DNA of 64,000 nucleotides from G965267425 sp965267425 (GTDB taxonomy: Bacteria; Bacteroidota; Bacteroidia; Flavobacteriales_E; Vicingaceae), in assembly GCA_965267425.1 (NCBI GenBank), contig OZ253959.1, forward strand, positions 2,604,001 to 2,668,000, written 5' to 3'. The notes beneath the pieces were generated by a model. It had not been told where the DNA came from, searched no databases, and saw nothing but the letters and a program-made list of their open reading frames with translations. The translations under genes and the position numbers were made by a program. Positions 19,301 through 28,352 of the stretch are shown here, piece by piece (position 1 is the first letter of the stretch; each line of letters opens with the position of its first letter).

Positions 19301-19975
19301 TTAATCTTTTTTGCCCGCAATTATTACTACGAATTCTCCTTTAAGAGTTGAATGGCTAAAATGTTGAATTATTTCCTCAGGAGTTCCTCGAACAATTTCT
19401 TCATGCAGTTTGGTCAATTCACGGCAAACCACCACATTTCGCTCATCTTCAAATGCTTCACTCAATTGGGCCATCAATTTTACCAACCTGTGAGTGGACT
19501 CATATAATACTACTGTTCGTTCTTCATTTGAAATTTTTTGGATTCTTGTTGCCCTTCCTTTTTTATGGGGCAGAAATCCTTCAAAAACAAATTGATCAGA
19601 TGGTAATCCAGAGGCTACCAATGCCGGCACAAAAGCAGTAGCACCTGGTAGACATTCAACAGGAATTTTCTCTGCAATACAAGCCCTCACCAATAAAAAT
19701 CCTGGATCGGATATTCCTGGGGTCCCTGCGTCTGAGATGGCAGCAAGCTCCTTACCGGAATTCAATTCGGCTACTATATCATCTAATTTTTTATGTTCAT
19801 TATGCTGATGAAAAGCCACCATTTTGTTCTCTATACCATGAGCCTTGAGCAACTTTCCCGATTGCCGGGTATCCTCAGCCAAGATATAATCTACTGACTT
19901 CAGAACTTCAATTGCTCTCAAGGTAATGTCTTTGAGATTTCCTATTGGAGTAGGAACCAATATCAACTTACCCAT
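19301..19975 (-). CDS. rsmI: 16S rRNA (cytidine-1402-2'-O)-methyltransferase RsmI
   Basis: SAM-dependent tetrapyrrole-methylase-fold enzyme that 2'-O-methylates C1402 in the ribosomal decoding centre. 224 residues. Motifs: LVPTPIGNLKDITLRAIEVL, ILAEDTRQSGKLLKAHGI, AAISDAGTPGISDPGFLL and VECLPGATAFVPALVASG. The family usually runs to about 220-290 residues, so this is a compact form without the C-terminal extension. It lies 1 nt downstream of paaN, in the leftward operon. Confidence 0.95.
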   Translation of the reverse strand: MGKLILVPTPIGNLKDITLRAIEVLKSVDYILAEDTRQSGKLLKAHGIENKMVAFHQHNEHKKLDDIVAELNSGKELAAISDAGTPGISDPGFLLVRACIAEKIPVECLPGATAFVPALVASGLPSDQFVFEGFLPHKKGRATRIQKISNEERTVVLYESTHRLVKLMAQLSEAFEDERNVVVCRELTKLHEEIVRGTPEEIIQHFSHSTLKGEFVVIIAGKKD

Positions 19976-19976
19976 C

Positions 19977-21641
19977 TTATGATTTCATTAATTCACGATG
20001 ACCAATCCAAACAAAACGTCTGCTTACAAAAGAAGTATCGCTGAAACTTGCATTTCCTGCCGGATTTCCTCCACTGACATGAAAGTCCGAAAACGCAGCC
20101 GATTGATTCACCCAAATAGGTCCTGTAAAATTCAACGAAACCTGAACAAATGACTGTTCCATTTCTTCGCAGACCAATTTTTTAATTTCGTCATCCGTCG
20201 AATAAGCTGCACAACTAATGGCACCGAATTCATGCGCCAAATTTTTAGCAATGGAAATGGATTCATTGGTATCTTTTGTTTTAATCAAACAAACAATGGG
20301 ACCAAACCATTCTTGTTGATACAAATCCACATCTTGGGCATCCAACTCTAACACCGTTACACTGCAATTTCGTACTCCTTCAAATTCAGGATTGTCTACT
20401 TTTTTGGATTTCAATATCACCTTATCCCCACTCATTGCTTTCTGAACCCTTTCAAATGTCTTTTCACTACCGATGCTCGATAATGTTGGCGGTCCCATTT
20501 TGGGATGTTCTGCCAATCCTGTCAAGTTCTTCAACAAGTTGTCTCGAAATTCTTCATATGAAATTTTACCATCTGCAGTTAGAACACCATCTTTTGGAAT
20601 GAAAATATTCTGAGGTGCTGTACACATTTGACCTCCAAACAGAGATGCGGAAAAGGAAATATTTTGAGAAACGGCATCAGCATCTTCAACACTATCAATG
20701 ATCACACAATTCACACCTGATTTTTCGGTAAAAACAGTTTTTCCGGATAGCGATTCCAAATATGTTCCAAATTCGGGACCACCGGTATAATCAATGATTT
20801 TGATTTGTTCATTTTCGGCAATACTCTTTGCCACAGGATGATTTGGATCATCAAACGCAAACTGAATAATATTTGGATCAATTCCAGATTCTTGCAATAC
20901 TTTTTGTATTTCATTTATCCATAAAACAATAGGAAGCGTTGATGAGGCATGAGGTTTATGGATAACTGGGCTTCCTGCCATGAGACTGGCGTATATTCCT
21001 GGTACAGAATTCCAAACCGGAAAGGTAGAGCAACCTACTCCCAGTGTAATCCCTTTAGGAACGGCTTTGAATTTTTTATGAACGTTCAATTCAATTTTCC
21101 CCATGGATTTAATCCAATCTTTCTCACCTGTATATTTATTCAGTTCATTGTAAGACATGACCAATGATTCCAAAGCTCTATCCGCTGCATGTGGACCCGA
21201 TGCCTGAAAGGCCATAATGTATGATTGTCCTGTGGTATGCATGGTGGCGTAGGCCATTTCAAAATAGATTTTTTCAATTCTCTGAATAGATTCAGCCAAA
21301 ATGCCGAATCGTTTTTGAATGGATGTATTTCTCCATTCACCCATGGCATGTTGCGCATTTGATATGAGTTCATCAGTCTTCAACACAGGGTAAGTGATAC
21401 CCAAGTCTTGGCGCGTATAAGGTGAATTCTCAAAACCTGCCCATTGTACAGAACTTTCATTGGCTTGATGAAGAGAATCAAACTTCGAATTCAAACGTTG
21501 ATCAAAAGCGTTTTTTCCCAATTCATGTCCTTCTTCTGGATATGCCTTAAAATGTTCCGGATAAGGAGTAAAAAAACCTCGATCAACAATGGCCTTAGAA
21601 GCTTTGTTCAATAATTCACTGTGTTTTTCGAATAAATTCAT
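19977..21641 (-). CDS. paaN: PaaN-type aldehyde dehydrogenase of phenylacetate degradation
   Basis: Aldehyde dehydrogenase-superfamily protein of the phenylacetate pathway. 554 residues from ATG 21641; the longer frame (start 21749) has an implausible N-terminus. Motifs: the PaaN-type N-terminal region (RGFFTPYPEHFKAYPE), ALDH segments (VPKGITLGVGCSTFPVWNSV, AGSPVIHKPHASSTLPIVLW) and the catalytic Cys region SLFGGQMCTAPQNIF. There is no C-terminal hotdog-type hydratase domain, so ring opening by the PaaZ route would need another protein. FISUMP and paaE/paaG/paaH genes lie within 4 kb, which supports the call. It begins the leftward paaN-rsmI-DAHPS-recJ run. Confidence 0.88.
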   Translation of the reverse strand: MNLFEKHSELLNKASKAIVDRGFFTPYPEHFKAYPEEGHELGKNAFDQRLNSKFDSLHQANESSVQWAGFENSPYTRQDLGITYPVLKTDELISNAQHAMGEWRNTSIQKRFGILAESIQRIEKIYFEMAYATMHTTGQSYIMAFQASGPHAADRALESLVMSYNELNKYTGEKDWIKSMGKIELNVHKKFKAVPKGITLGVGCSTFPVWNSVPGIYASLMAGSPVIHKPHASSTLPIVLWINEIQKVLQESGIDPNIIQFAFDDPNHPVAKSIAENEQIKIIDYTGGPEFGTYLESLSGKTVFTEKSGVNCVIIDSVEDADAVSQNISFSASLFGGQMCTAPQNIFIPKDGVLTADGKISYEEFRDNLLKNLTGLAEHPKMGPPTLSSIGSEKTFERVQKAMSGDKVILKSKKVDNPEFEGVRNCSVTVLELDAQDVDLYQQEWFGPIVCLIKTKDTNESISIAKNLAHEFGAISCAAYSTDDEIKKLVCEEMEQSFVQVSLNFTGPIWVNQSAAFSDFHVSGGNPAGNASFSDTSFVSRRFVWIGHRELMKS

Positions 21642-21807
21642 GGAAGCATAATTGTGATGGATAAATGTAAATATTCTAGAGGAAAAAAGAAGGTCAATTT
21701 TGCTGTGGTATTGTGAATATCCATGGTTGATAACTCTTCTCAATTCCAAGCTATTTCACTTTTCTTAGAGTGTCGAATGTTTTAATTTCGCATAGTTTGG
21801 CACCACA

Positions 21808-23568
21808 ATGAAGTATTCTATTTCCATTGCAGTTTTGCTCGTAAGTTTGAGCCATTGCTTAGCTCAATCGGGAAATTCGTCTACTTTCAACAACCCATGT
21901 GTTGAGTCATATACTCAAAAACAACGAGATTCCATCCCCAACCCTACTCCAGGCACCATTGTCTATAATGTTACTACTTCGTGTCTTGATATCTATCGAA
22001 AAAATGGCTGGATATCCTATTGTGAAGACAAACCTGAAGAAAATGTTACGCAGAATCAAAATCGATTTAAGAGAGACCCAAATACCGGAGAAGTACAATA
22101 TTTTAATGGAAAAACCTGGGTGAAATACCAAGTGGCTGAAACCAAAAAACCTAAAGTAATTGATGAATTATCGGAGTCCAAAACTAAGGGTGTTGCCAGC
22201 GAGAAAGAAGTGCAAGAACCTGAAACCAAGATTGTAGCCGAAGGAGAAGAGGTGATTCCGGGGTGCGAAAAATACCCAACTAAAGCCTTTGCCGGAAAGG
22301 ACTTGGTCAGCACAGAAGATGTTCAATTGGAAGGAAATTATCCTGCTTTTGGTAAGGGTAAATGGCTGATCATTCGTGGAGATGGTGGAGTTGTTGGTGA
22401 CACCACGGATCCTCGGTCATTCTTTTCAGGAGTTCAAGGTACCACTTATGTATTGCGATGGATGATTTATACCCCATGTGATACCAATTATGACGACGCG
22501 TTGGTTAGAATTCGACCACCATGTAAACCTGAACCTTCTCAGTCATTTGCCGGGGCGGATCAGTATAATGTGGAAGAAGAACAGGTGATTTTAGCAGCCA
22601 ATACCCCAAAATCAGGTGATGGAAATTGGAGTGTAGTAAGTGGAAATGGCGGGAAAATTGTATCACCCTTTGATCCGGGATCTCCATTTATTGGAATACC
22701 GGGTGAATCATATGTATTGCGCTGGACCATAAGAACTGAATGTGGATTGACTCAAGATGACATACTCATCACCTTCAAGAAACCCTGTGCTCCCAAACCT
22801 AGTGAAGCCATTGCAGGTGAAGATCAAATTGATATCGATACATGTATACTTGACGCAACTCCACCGGAAAATGGAAAAGGAATGTGGAGTATTCACAAAG
22901 GGAAATATGGAGGGTTAAGCAATCCGTATGCATTTAATTCAGAATTCAAAGGTAGACCAGGAATAAGATATGTGTTAAGGTGGACAGTTAAAACGGTTTG
23001 TGGTTCTACTTATGATGATGTAGAAATCAAATTTGCTCAACCTTGCCCAAATACTTTTGTTGACAGCAGAGATGGGAAAAGATACAGCAGTGTTAGAATG
23101 GGCAAGGAATGTTGGATGCAGGAAAATTTAAAGTATATGCCGGGAGATATCAATTATTGGTGTTATGATGGATACCAGGAAAACTGTGATTTGTATGGTC
23201 CTCTTTACCAATGGAGCACTGCCATGGCAGGTTCCAAAACTGAAAGTGCACAGGGCATTTGCCCCGAAGGATGGCACGTTCCTTCAGATGATGAATGGGT
23301 CAAATTATTGTCGTTACCAGAAACCAATGGATTGTCATTACAATCACAAAAAGAAGGTGAATTTGCCATTCGAATGGGAGGAACCAGATATACCAATGGA
23401 AAGTTCTTCAACAAGGGTGAATATGCTTATTTCTGGAGCTCAACGGCAAAGGATGACAAGACAGCCTGGAACCGATACTTCATTAATAAAAGTAACAGTA
23501 CGGATCATTTTGCCGCAAATATTGAACACAGTTTCTCCGTGCGTTGCGTTAAAGATAAAAAGGAGTAA
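21808..23568 (+). CDS. Exported FISUMP-domain protein with three ~87-residue repeats
   Basis: 586 residues. Signal peptide MKYSISIAVLLVSLSHCLAQ. Residues ~46-108 contain two short motifs of the type PxTGxVxYxNGxTWVxY (TIVYNVTTSCLDIY; EVQYFNGKTWVKY). A charged linker (~110-150) leads to three tandem modules at about 153-239, 239-327 and 327-413. Each has an AGxD start, a G-W core, YVLRW and a paired Cys. The C-terminal ~170 residues are the FISUMP domain (RDGKRYSSVRMGKECWMQEN, GICPEGWHVPSDDEW, YAYFWSSTAKDD, FSVRCVKD). FISUMP proteins are surface or periplasmic; their role is unknown. It sits alone between leftward paaN and paaE, so it is not part of their operon. Confidence 0.85.
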   Translation: MKYSISIAVLLVSLSHCLAQSGNSSTFNNPCVESYTQKQRDSIPNPTPGTIVYNVTTSCLDIYRKNGWISYCEDKPEENVTQNQNRFKRDPNTGEVQYFNGKTWVKYQVAETKKPKVIDELSESKTKGVASEKEVQEPETKIVAEGEEVIPGCEKYPTKAFAGKDLVSTEDVQLEGNYPAFGKGKWLIIRGDGGVVGDTTDPRSFFSGVQGTTYVLRWMIYTPCDTNYDDALVRIRPPCKPEPSQSFAGADQYNVEEEQVILAANTPKSGDGNWSVVSGNGGKIVSPFDPGSPFIGIPGESYVLRWTIRTECGLTQDDILITFKKPCAPKPSEAIAGEDQIDIDTCILDATPPENGKGMWSIHKGKYGGLSNPYAFNSEFKGRPGIRYVLRWTVKTVCGSTYDDVEIKFAQPCPNTFVDSRDGKRYSSVRMGKECWMQENLKYMPGDINYWCYDGYQENCDLYGPLYQWSTAMAGSKTESAQGICPEGWHVPSDDEWVKLLSLPETNGLSLQSQKEGEFAIRMGGTRYTNGKFFNKGEYAYFWSSTAKDDKTAWNRYFINKSNSTDHFAANIEHSFSVRCVKDKKE

Positions 23569-23570
23569 AC

Positions 23571-24646
23571 TTATTGTTCGTCGTAGTCAATAACTACCTT
23601 TTCAGATGTTGGGTGTGATTGACATGTCAATACAAAGCCATCTTCTACTTCATCGTCATCAAGCGCATAATTCATGGCCATCTTAACTGTTCCTTCCATC
23701 ACCCTGGCTCTGCACGTACAACAAACCGCACCTTTACAAGCAAATGGCACATCAGCACCAGCGTCAAGTGCTGCATCCAAAACAGCATCACCATCTGTTG
23801 AAAGTTGAAAATCGTATTCCTCACCATCAACAATGACCGTTACCTGGCTGTTAACATTTACATCATCTTTTGGCGATTCAGATGTTCCGTTGGTTGAAGG
23901 AACAGCAGCTGTAAACAATTCAAAATGAACCGCTTTCTCATTAACACCATTGGAAACCAACCAATCTTTCACGGCCTCTATCATTTCCTGAGGTCCACAC
24001 AAAAAGTATTCATCAGCCTTGTTCAATCCATCAGAAACATTCAACAATCCATCACACTTTTCGGCACTGATTCTTCCATGAGTTATATCAGATTCCGCTC
24101 CTTCTTGACTATAAATGAAATGAACCGCTAATCTATCCCCGTATTTTTCCATCAATTGGTTCAGTTCTTTTGAAAAAATAACAGAAGAAGGTGTCCTGTT
24201 TCCATAAACTAACGTGAACCGCTATTCATTTCAACTTCTAAAGTGGTTTTCAAAATAGAAATAACAGGTGTGATTCCACTTCCAGCAGCAAATGCAACAT
24301 GATGTCTTTGAGCGTCTGCATCCAATGCCACAAAGAAATTTCCCATGGGTGCCATTACTTCGAGTTGGTCACCTTGCTTTAACTCACGGTTTACAAAAGT
24401 TGAAAATTTTCCACCTTCAACCTCTTTCACAGCAACTTTCAAGTCTTCGTTAGCCACAGGACTACTGCACAAAGAGTAAGATCTTCTCAATTCTTCTCCG
24501 TTCAACTCTTTCTTAAACGTCAGGTATTGACCTTGAACGTATCGAAATGCATCTTTTAATTCATTGGGAAGATCGAAAACCAGAGAAACGGCATCATTTG
24601 TTTCTCTAATTATTTCTTTAACCGTCAGGGTGTAAAATTGCGCCAT
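23571..24646 (-). pseudogene. paaE: PaaE-type epoxidase reductase split by a single-base frameshift
   Basis: PaaE is the FNR-type reductase that feeds electrons to phenylacetyl-CoA epoxidase. Two minus-strand frames together encode one complete protein. The 5' frame (ATG 24646, stop TAG at 24209-24211) holds the FAD/NADPH domain (GEELRRSYSLCSSP, VAFAAGSGITPVISILKTTL). The 3' frame carries on with LVYGNRTPSSVIFSKELNQL, the NADPH-binding CGPQEM motif, and a plant-type 2Fe-2S domain with CKGAVCCTC and a distal Cys in LTCQSHP. Joining needs loss of one base in GGTTCACGTTAGTTTATGG. Everything else is intact, so this is either very recent damage, a sequencing error or, less likely, a programmed shift. 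Confidence 0.85.
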
Positions 24647-24670
24647 CTGGGGGTCTTTTAAATGTGGCTG

Positions 24671-24700
24671 CAAAAATAGGATTAATTGCCCAAAGTACAA
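24671..24700 (-). promoter_or_regulatory. Promoter for paaE
   Basis: On the minus strand: TTG (24700-24698), 19-bp spacer, TATTTTTG (24678-24671), an exact match to the Bacteroidota consensus. It lies about 25 bp before the paaE ATG, in the divergent region shared with paaG. Confidence 0.7.
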
Positions 24701-24804
24701 GAAAGGAATATTGGGTTCTCCCATTCCTATTCCGAATGTGAATTGCTTTGAAAAAGCTCTTTATTTTGGCTAACATTGTATCATCATTTTTGAAGTTTTA
24801 CATT

Positions 24805-25587
24805 ATGAATGAATCATCGATATTAAGCACTGTTGAAGGTAATTTGGGAGTCATTTATTTGAATCGTCCGGACGTTCTAAACAGTTTTAACAAGGAAATG
24901 GCGTTCAACCTGCAAAAAGTACTGGATGATTTTGAACAAGATGAAAAAGTCAGGTGTATTTATTTGTCTGGCAACGGAAGGGCGTTTAGTGCGGGTCAGG
25001 ATTTGGAAGAAGCTATTTCCACAGATGGTCCCGAATTACAAAACATTGTAAAAGATCATTACAACCCCATTATCGGAAGATTGCGATCCATTGAAAAACC
25101 CATCGTATGTGCGGTTAATGGTGTAGCTGCGGGTGCAGGAGCAAATATTGCATTGGCTTGCGATATTATTATTGCAGGCAAAAGTGCTTCGTTTATACAA
25201 GCTTTCAGCAAAATTGGACTAATACCGGATAGTGGTGGTACGTTTACGCTGCCTAGACTCATTGGATTTCAGCGCGCTTCAGCTTATATGATGACTGGTG
25301 ACAAAATCAACGCGGAAGATGCATTACAAATGGGCATGTTGTTTAAGGTGGTTGAAGATGATGCCTTGGAAGATGAATCCAGAAAATTAGCCAATAAAAT
25401 GAGCCAAATGCCAACATATGGGTTAGGTCTTACAAAAAGAGCGCTCAATGAATCAAATCAAAATAATCTTGATCAGCAATTGGATTTGGAAGAAAAACTT
25501 CAGACCAAGGCTGGACAAAGTCATGATTATCAAGAAGGCGTAAATGCTTTTTTGGAAAAGAGAAAACCAGAATTTAAGGGGAAATAA
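24805..25587 (+). CDS. paaG: PaaG-like enoyl-CoA hydratase/isomerase (epoxy-phenylacetyl-CoA isomerase)
   Basis: Crotonase-fold enzyme; PaaG rearranges the 1,2-epoxide of phenylacetyl-CoA to a 2-oxepin. 260 residues from ATG 24805 (the in-frame TTG at 24748 would extend into promoter sequence). Motifs: GVIYLNRPDVLNSFNKEM, GRAFSAGQDL, CAVNGVAAGAGANIALACDI and GLIPDSGGTFTLPRLIG, the last a PaaG-type signature with the catalytic Asp. The following paaH starts 3 nt after the stop, and paaE is divergent. A general enoyl-CoA hydratase function remains possible. Confidence 0.86.
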   Translation: MNESSILSTVEGNLGVIYLNRPDVLNSFNKEMAFNLQKVLDDFEQDEKVRCIYLSGNGRAFSAGQDLEEAISTDGPELQNIVKDHYNPIIGRLRSIEKPIVCAVNGVAAGAGANIALACDIIIAGKSASFIQAFSKIGLIPDSGGTFTLPRLIGFQRASAYMMTGDKINAEDALQMGMLFKVVEDDALEDESRKLANKMSQMPTYGLGLTKRALNESNQNNLDQQLDLEEKLQTKAGQSHDYQEGVNAFLEKRKPEFKGK

Positions 25588-25589
25588 AA

Positions 25590-26762
25590 ATGTTTTCAAA
25601 AAACTCAGTAGTAGGTGTTGCAGGATGCGGTACCATGGGAATAGGAATTGCACAAGTGGCCGCCACCAAAGGTCATGATGTGGTGGTTTATGATATGAAT
25701 CAAGAAGCACTAGCCGCTTCTAAAAATAAACTCGAAAAAATTCTGAATCGATTGGTCGAGAAACAAAAGTTCAGTGAGGAACAAATGAATTCCATTTTGG
25801 AACGAATGACATTTTCAAATGACCTGAGTTCCTTTTCAAATTGTGAGATTGTTTTTGAAGCCATTATCGAAAATCTTGAAATCAAAAAAGAATTTTTTGG
25901 TCAGTTGGAAAACATCATTGACGAAAATGCGGTGATTGCTAGTAATACTTCGTCTCTCTCGATTTCGGCTATTGGCTCAGGTTGTAAGCTTTCAGGGCGT
26001 GTAATTGGCGCTCATTTCTTTAATCCGGTTCCACTTATGCCATTGGTGGAAATCATACCTTCCGTTACTACCGATGAAAAGGTTGTTGAGCATGTTACCC
26101 AATTGATTGATCATTGGGGAAAAGTAACTGTATTGGCAAAGGATACGCCGGGGTTCATCGTGAACCGAATAGCCAGACCGTTTTATGGAGAAGCATTGAG
26201 AATATATGAAGAAAACCTGGCCAGCATTGCTGATATTGACACGGCCATGAAGGAAGTTGGAGGATTCAGAATGGGACCTTTTGAATTAATGGATTACATT
26301 GGAAATGATATCAACTTTACTGTTACAGAAACGGTTTTTAAAGCTTTCTATTATGACCCACGATACAAACCTTCATTTACACAGCAACGGATGATGGAAG
26401 CCGGATTGTTGGGAAGGAAGTCAGGAAAAGGTTACTATTCTTACGAAGAAGGAGTTGACATACCAGAAGCGACATTTAACGTATTAAGCGCCGAGGAAAT
26501 TTGTAACCGTATTGTGTTGATGCTCATCAATGAAGCTGCTGATGCGTTCTATTTAAGGATTGCCAGCAAGGAGCATTTGGATCTGGCTATGACTAAAGGG
26601 GTAAATTATCCTAAAGGCTTACTGGCATGGGCAGATGAACTGGGTATTAAAGACGTGTTAAGTGGTCTTGAAAAATTGTTTGCCGAATACGGTGAAGACC
26701 GATACCGTCCAAGTCCAATTCTCCGCAAAATGGCAAAAGAAGGTCAATTTTTTTATGCATAA
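25590..26762 (+). CDS. paaH: 3-hydroxyacyl-CoA dehydrogenase (PaaH-like)
   Basis: NAD-dependent oxidation of a 3-hydroxyacyl-CoA; in the paa pathway this is 3-hydroxyadipyl-CoA. 390 residues: Rossmann fold (VGVAGCGTMGIGIAQVAATK, VVYDMN), catalytic region (VIGAHFFNPVPLMPLVEIIP with the active His; DTPGFIVNRIARPFYGEALR), and two C-terminal 3-HCDH domains, the second being LDLAMTKGVNYPKGLLAWAD. Operon partner of paaG (3-nt gap). A perfect terminator follows immediately, so the transcript is a two-gene unit. Confidence 0.88.
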   Translation: MFSKNSVVGVAGCGTMGIGIAQVAATKGHDVVVYDMNQEALAASKNKLEKILNRLVEKQKFSEEQMNSILERMTFSNDLSSFSNCEIVFEAIIENLEIKKEFFGQLENIIDENAVIASNTSSLSISAIGSGCKLSGRVIGAHFFNPVPLMPLVEIIPSVTTDEKVVEHVTQLIDHWGKVTVLAKDTPGFIVNRIARPFYGEALRIYEENLASIADIDTAMKEVGGFRMGPFELMDYIGNDINFTVTETVFKAFYYDPRYKPSFTQQRMMEAGLLGRKSGKGYYSYEEGVDIPEATFNVLSAEEICNRIVLMLINEAADAFYLRIASKEHLDLAMTKGVNYPKGLLAWADELGIKDVLSGLEKLFAEYGEDRYRPSPILRKMAKEGQFFYA

Positions 26763-26788
26763 AAAAAGCCCGAAGATTCGGGCTTTTT
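26763..26788. terminator. Bidirectional intrinsic terminator
   Basis: Stem AAAAAGCCCGA / TCGGGCTTTTT (11 bp, loop AGAT) directly after the paaH stop. The A- and T-tracts on either side let it end paaG-paaH and the convergent barrel gene. Confidence 0.88.
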
Positions 26789-26806
26789 CATTTCAATAAT
26801 TCCTTT

Positions 26807-27493
26807 CTAGAATTTATAGACGGCCATTATTTTTAGGCCTCCAAACATTCTGTAGGTCTGTGAAATTTCTTTAACAATGGCTTCATCATTAGCATCTACT
26901 CCGTCAAAGTATTCTTCAGGTGTATCTGAATTAAAGTCTCCCAAGCCGTAACCCAATCGAAGACCCGCCGACAGATCAATCTTATCCAAGATTCCAATAC
27001 TAACGCCGGAACCCAAAACCAAAAACGTCTGTGATTCCTGATAGTTCTTGCTAATATCCTGTGTTCCACCAAATGTTCCTTCAGAAGTTCGTTCAACTTT
27101 ATTAACAAAACTGAATTGTGCACCAGCTTCGAGATACATCATTTTACCCAATTTAAACAACACTGGAATATCCGTTCTGGAAACCTCAATACTCACATTG
27201 TCTAAATCTTCTGGATCAATATCTCCATCTACTTTGAAATCTTGTTTATATGATCCAAATAATGCATCAACCTCAATTCCAATGCGCTCAGTAAAATAGA
27301 CACCACCTGCTAATCCATAATCCATGGTGAAGGTAAATTTTGGTGTGGTATTAAATTGAGACTTGTAATCTCCACTAACCATCCAGGTATTGGTTGGAAT
27401 GGCTACTAAACCCAATTCAAATTTGATTGGCCCTCCGGCTTTCACCATCATTCCACTGGCAATCATCATTAAAACAAGTAATCCTCTTTTCAT
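26807..27493 (-). CDS. Outer-membrane beta-barrel protein
   Basis: 228 residues. Signal peptide MKRGLLVLMMIASGMMVKAG. The repeated pattern of Gly/aromatic strands (GLAGGVYFTERIGIEVDALF, VSIGILDKIDLSAGLRLGYG, YRMFGGLKIMAVYKF) fits a small OmpA/PorT-like barrel of about eight strands, with a terminal Phe. No further identity can be given. It has a strong promoter upstream and shares a terminator with paaH; it is monocistronic. Confidence 0.78.
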   Translation of the reverse strand: MKRGLLVLMMIASGMMVKAGGPIKFELGLVAIPTNTWMVSGDYKSQFNTTPKFTFTMDYGLAGGVYFTERIGIEVDALFGSYKQDFKVDGDIDPEDLDNVSIEVSRTDIPVLFKLGKMMYLEAGAQFSFVNKVERTSEGTFGGTQDISKNYQESQTFLVLGSGVSIGILDKIDLSAGLRLGYGLGDFNSDTPEEYFDGVDANDEAIVKEISQTYRMFGGLKIMAVYKF

Positions 27494-27516
27494 CTTCTTA
27501 ATTTTCGTTGTTTATT

Positions 27517-27547
27517 CAAAACTACATGATCTCAGGTTGAATATCAA
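27517..27547 (-). promoter_or_regulatory. Promoter for the outer-membrane barrel gene
   Basis: Minus strand: TTG (27547-27545), 20-bp spacer, TAGTTTTG (27524-27517), exact at the -7 element and 23 bp before the ATG at 27493. Confidence 0.72.
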
Positions 27548-27578
27548 ATGACTTTTCTAAGAAAATCTCGTAAATGTT

Positions 27579-27586
27579 TAGCTTTG
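27579..27586 (+). promoter_or_regulatory. -7 element for the NRDE gene
   Basis: TAGCTTTG is an exact TAnnTTTG match 5 nt before the ATG at 27592, which would make the mRNA leaderless. No TTG is seen at -33, so this half-site is weaker evidence than a complete promoter. Confidence 0.45.
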
Positions 27587-27591
27587 AAAAT

Positions 27592-28350
27592 ATGTGTACG
27601 CTTTTTGTTTCCTGGAAAACCCATGAGAAATACCCATTAATTGTTGCAGCCAATCGCGATGAATTTTATGAAAGAGAAACCACTCGATTGGATTGGTGGG
27701 AAGAAAATCCTGAAATACTTGCAGGAAAAGATCTGGAGGCTGGAGGAACATGGATGGGTATCAACAAAAAAGGCAAGTGGGGTGTGATAACCAATTACCG
27801 AAAATTTCCTCCTGAACAATCCTATCAATCCAGCCGTGGAGAATTGATTAAACTATTTCTGAACGAAGACATGTCCACTTCAGAATTTCAAGATTTTCTG
27901 GTAAAAACCGCAAGCAACTATGATGGATATAACCTGATGTATGGAGATAAGGACAGTCTGTGTTACTTTACGAATCGAGATCCGCAACTAAATAATTCCA
28001 AACCACTGGGTGCTGGTAATTACGGTTTAAGTAATGCCTTTTTAGACACGCCATGGCCAAAAGTTCGTGATGGAAAACAATTGTTTGAAAAATCAGTTGC
28101 TCAGGATCAATTTGATAAGGAATCCTATTTCGATTTACTGGCCAGCGAAAAAAAGTATGATATCCGTGAATTGCCTAAAACCGGATTGTCTGAAGACATG
28201 GAAATTTTAGTTTCGTCCATTTGCATCAAAAGTGAACGTTACGGAACAAGAACATCTACTTTGCTCAAAATGAGTTCAAATTCAGTTGAGGTTGAAGAAA
28301 GATCCCATATGGAATCTGACATCAAACACTTTCAATTTCCGATTCAGTAA
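27592..28350 (+). CDS. NRDE (TANGO2-like) family protein
   Basis: 252 residues from ATG 27592, which gives the family's N-terminal Cys-led start MCTLFVSW; an upstream in-frame ATG (27574) overlaps the likely promoter. Motifs: the name-giving AANRDEFYERET, AGGTWMGINKKGKWGVITNY and GLSNAFLDTPWPKV. The N-terminal Cys suggests an Ntn-hydrolase-like fold, by analogy with acid ceramidase-type enzymes. The family is conserved from bacteria to humans and is linked to heme trafficking in eukaryotes, but its bacterial role is unsettled. It ends 2 nt before the stop of the convergent DUF2461 gene. Confidence 0.86.
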   Translation: MCTLFVSWKTHEKYPLIVAANRDEFYERETTRLDWWEENPEILAGKDLEAGGTWMGINKKGKWGVITNYRKFPPEQSYQSSRGELIKLFLNEDMSTSEFQDFLVKTASNYDGYNLMYGDKDSLCYFTNRDPQLNNSKPLGAGNYGLSNAFLDTPWPKVRDGKQLFEKSVAQDQFDKESYFDLLASEKKYDIRELPKTGLSEDMEILVSSICIKSERYGTRTSTLLKMSSNSVEVEERSHMESDIKHFQFPIQ

Positions 28351-28352
28351 AA

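Noticed and set aside
23165..23593. 142-codon frame inside the FISUMP gene
   Set aside because: Shadow in another frame of a clear coding region.
23571..24155. Independent ferredoxin gene downstream of a shorter reductase
   Set aside because: The second segment opens with the missing NADPH-domain sequence (LVYGNRTPSS), so the two halves are one gene with a shift.
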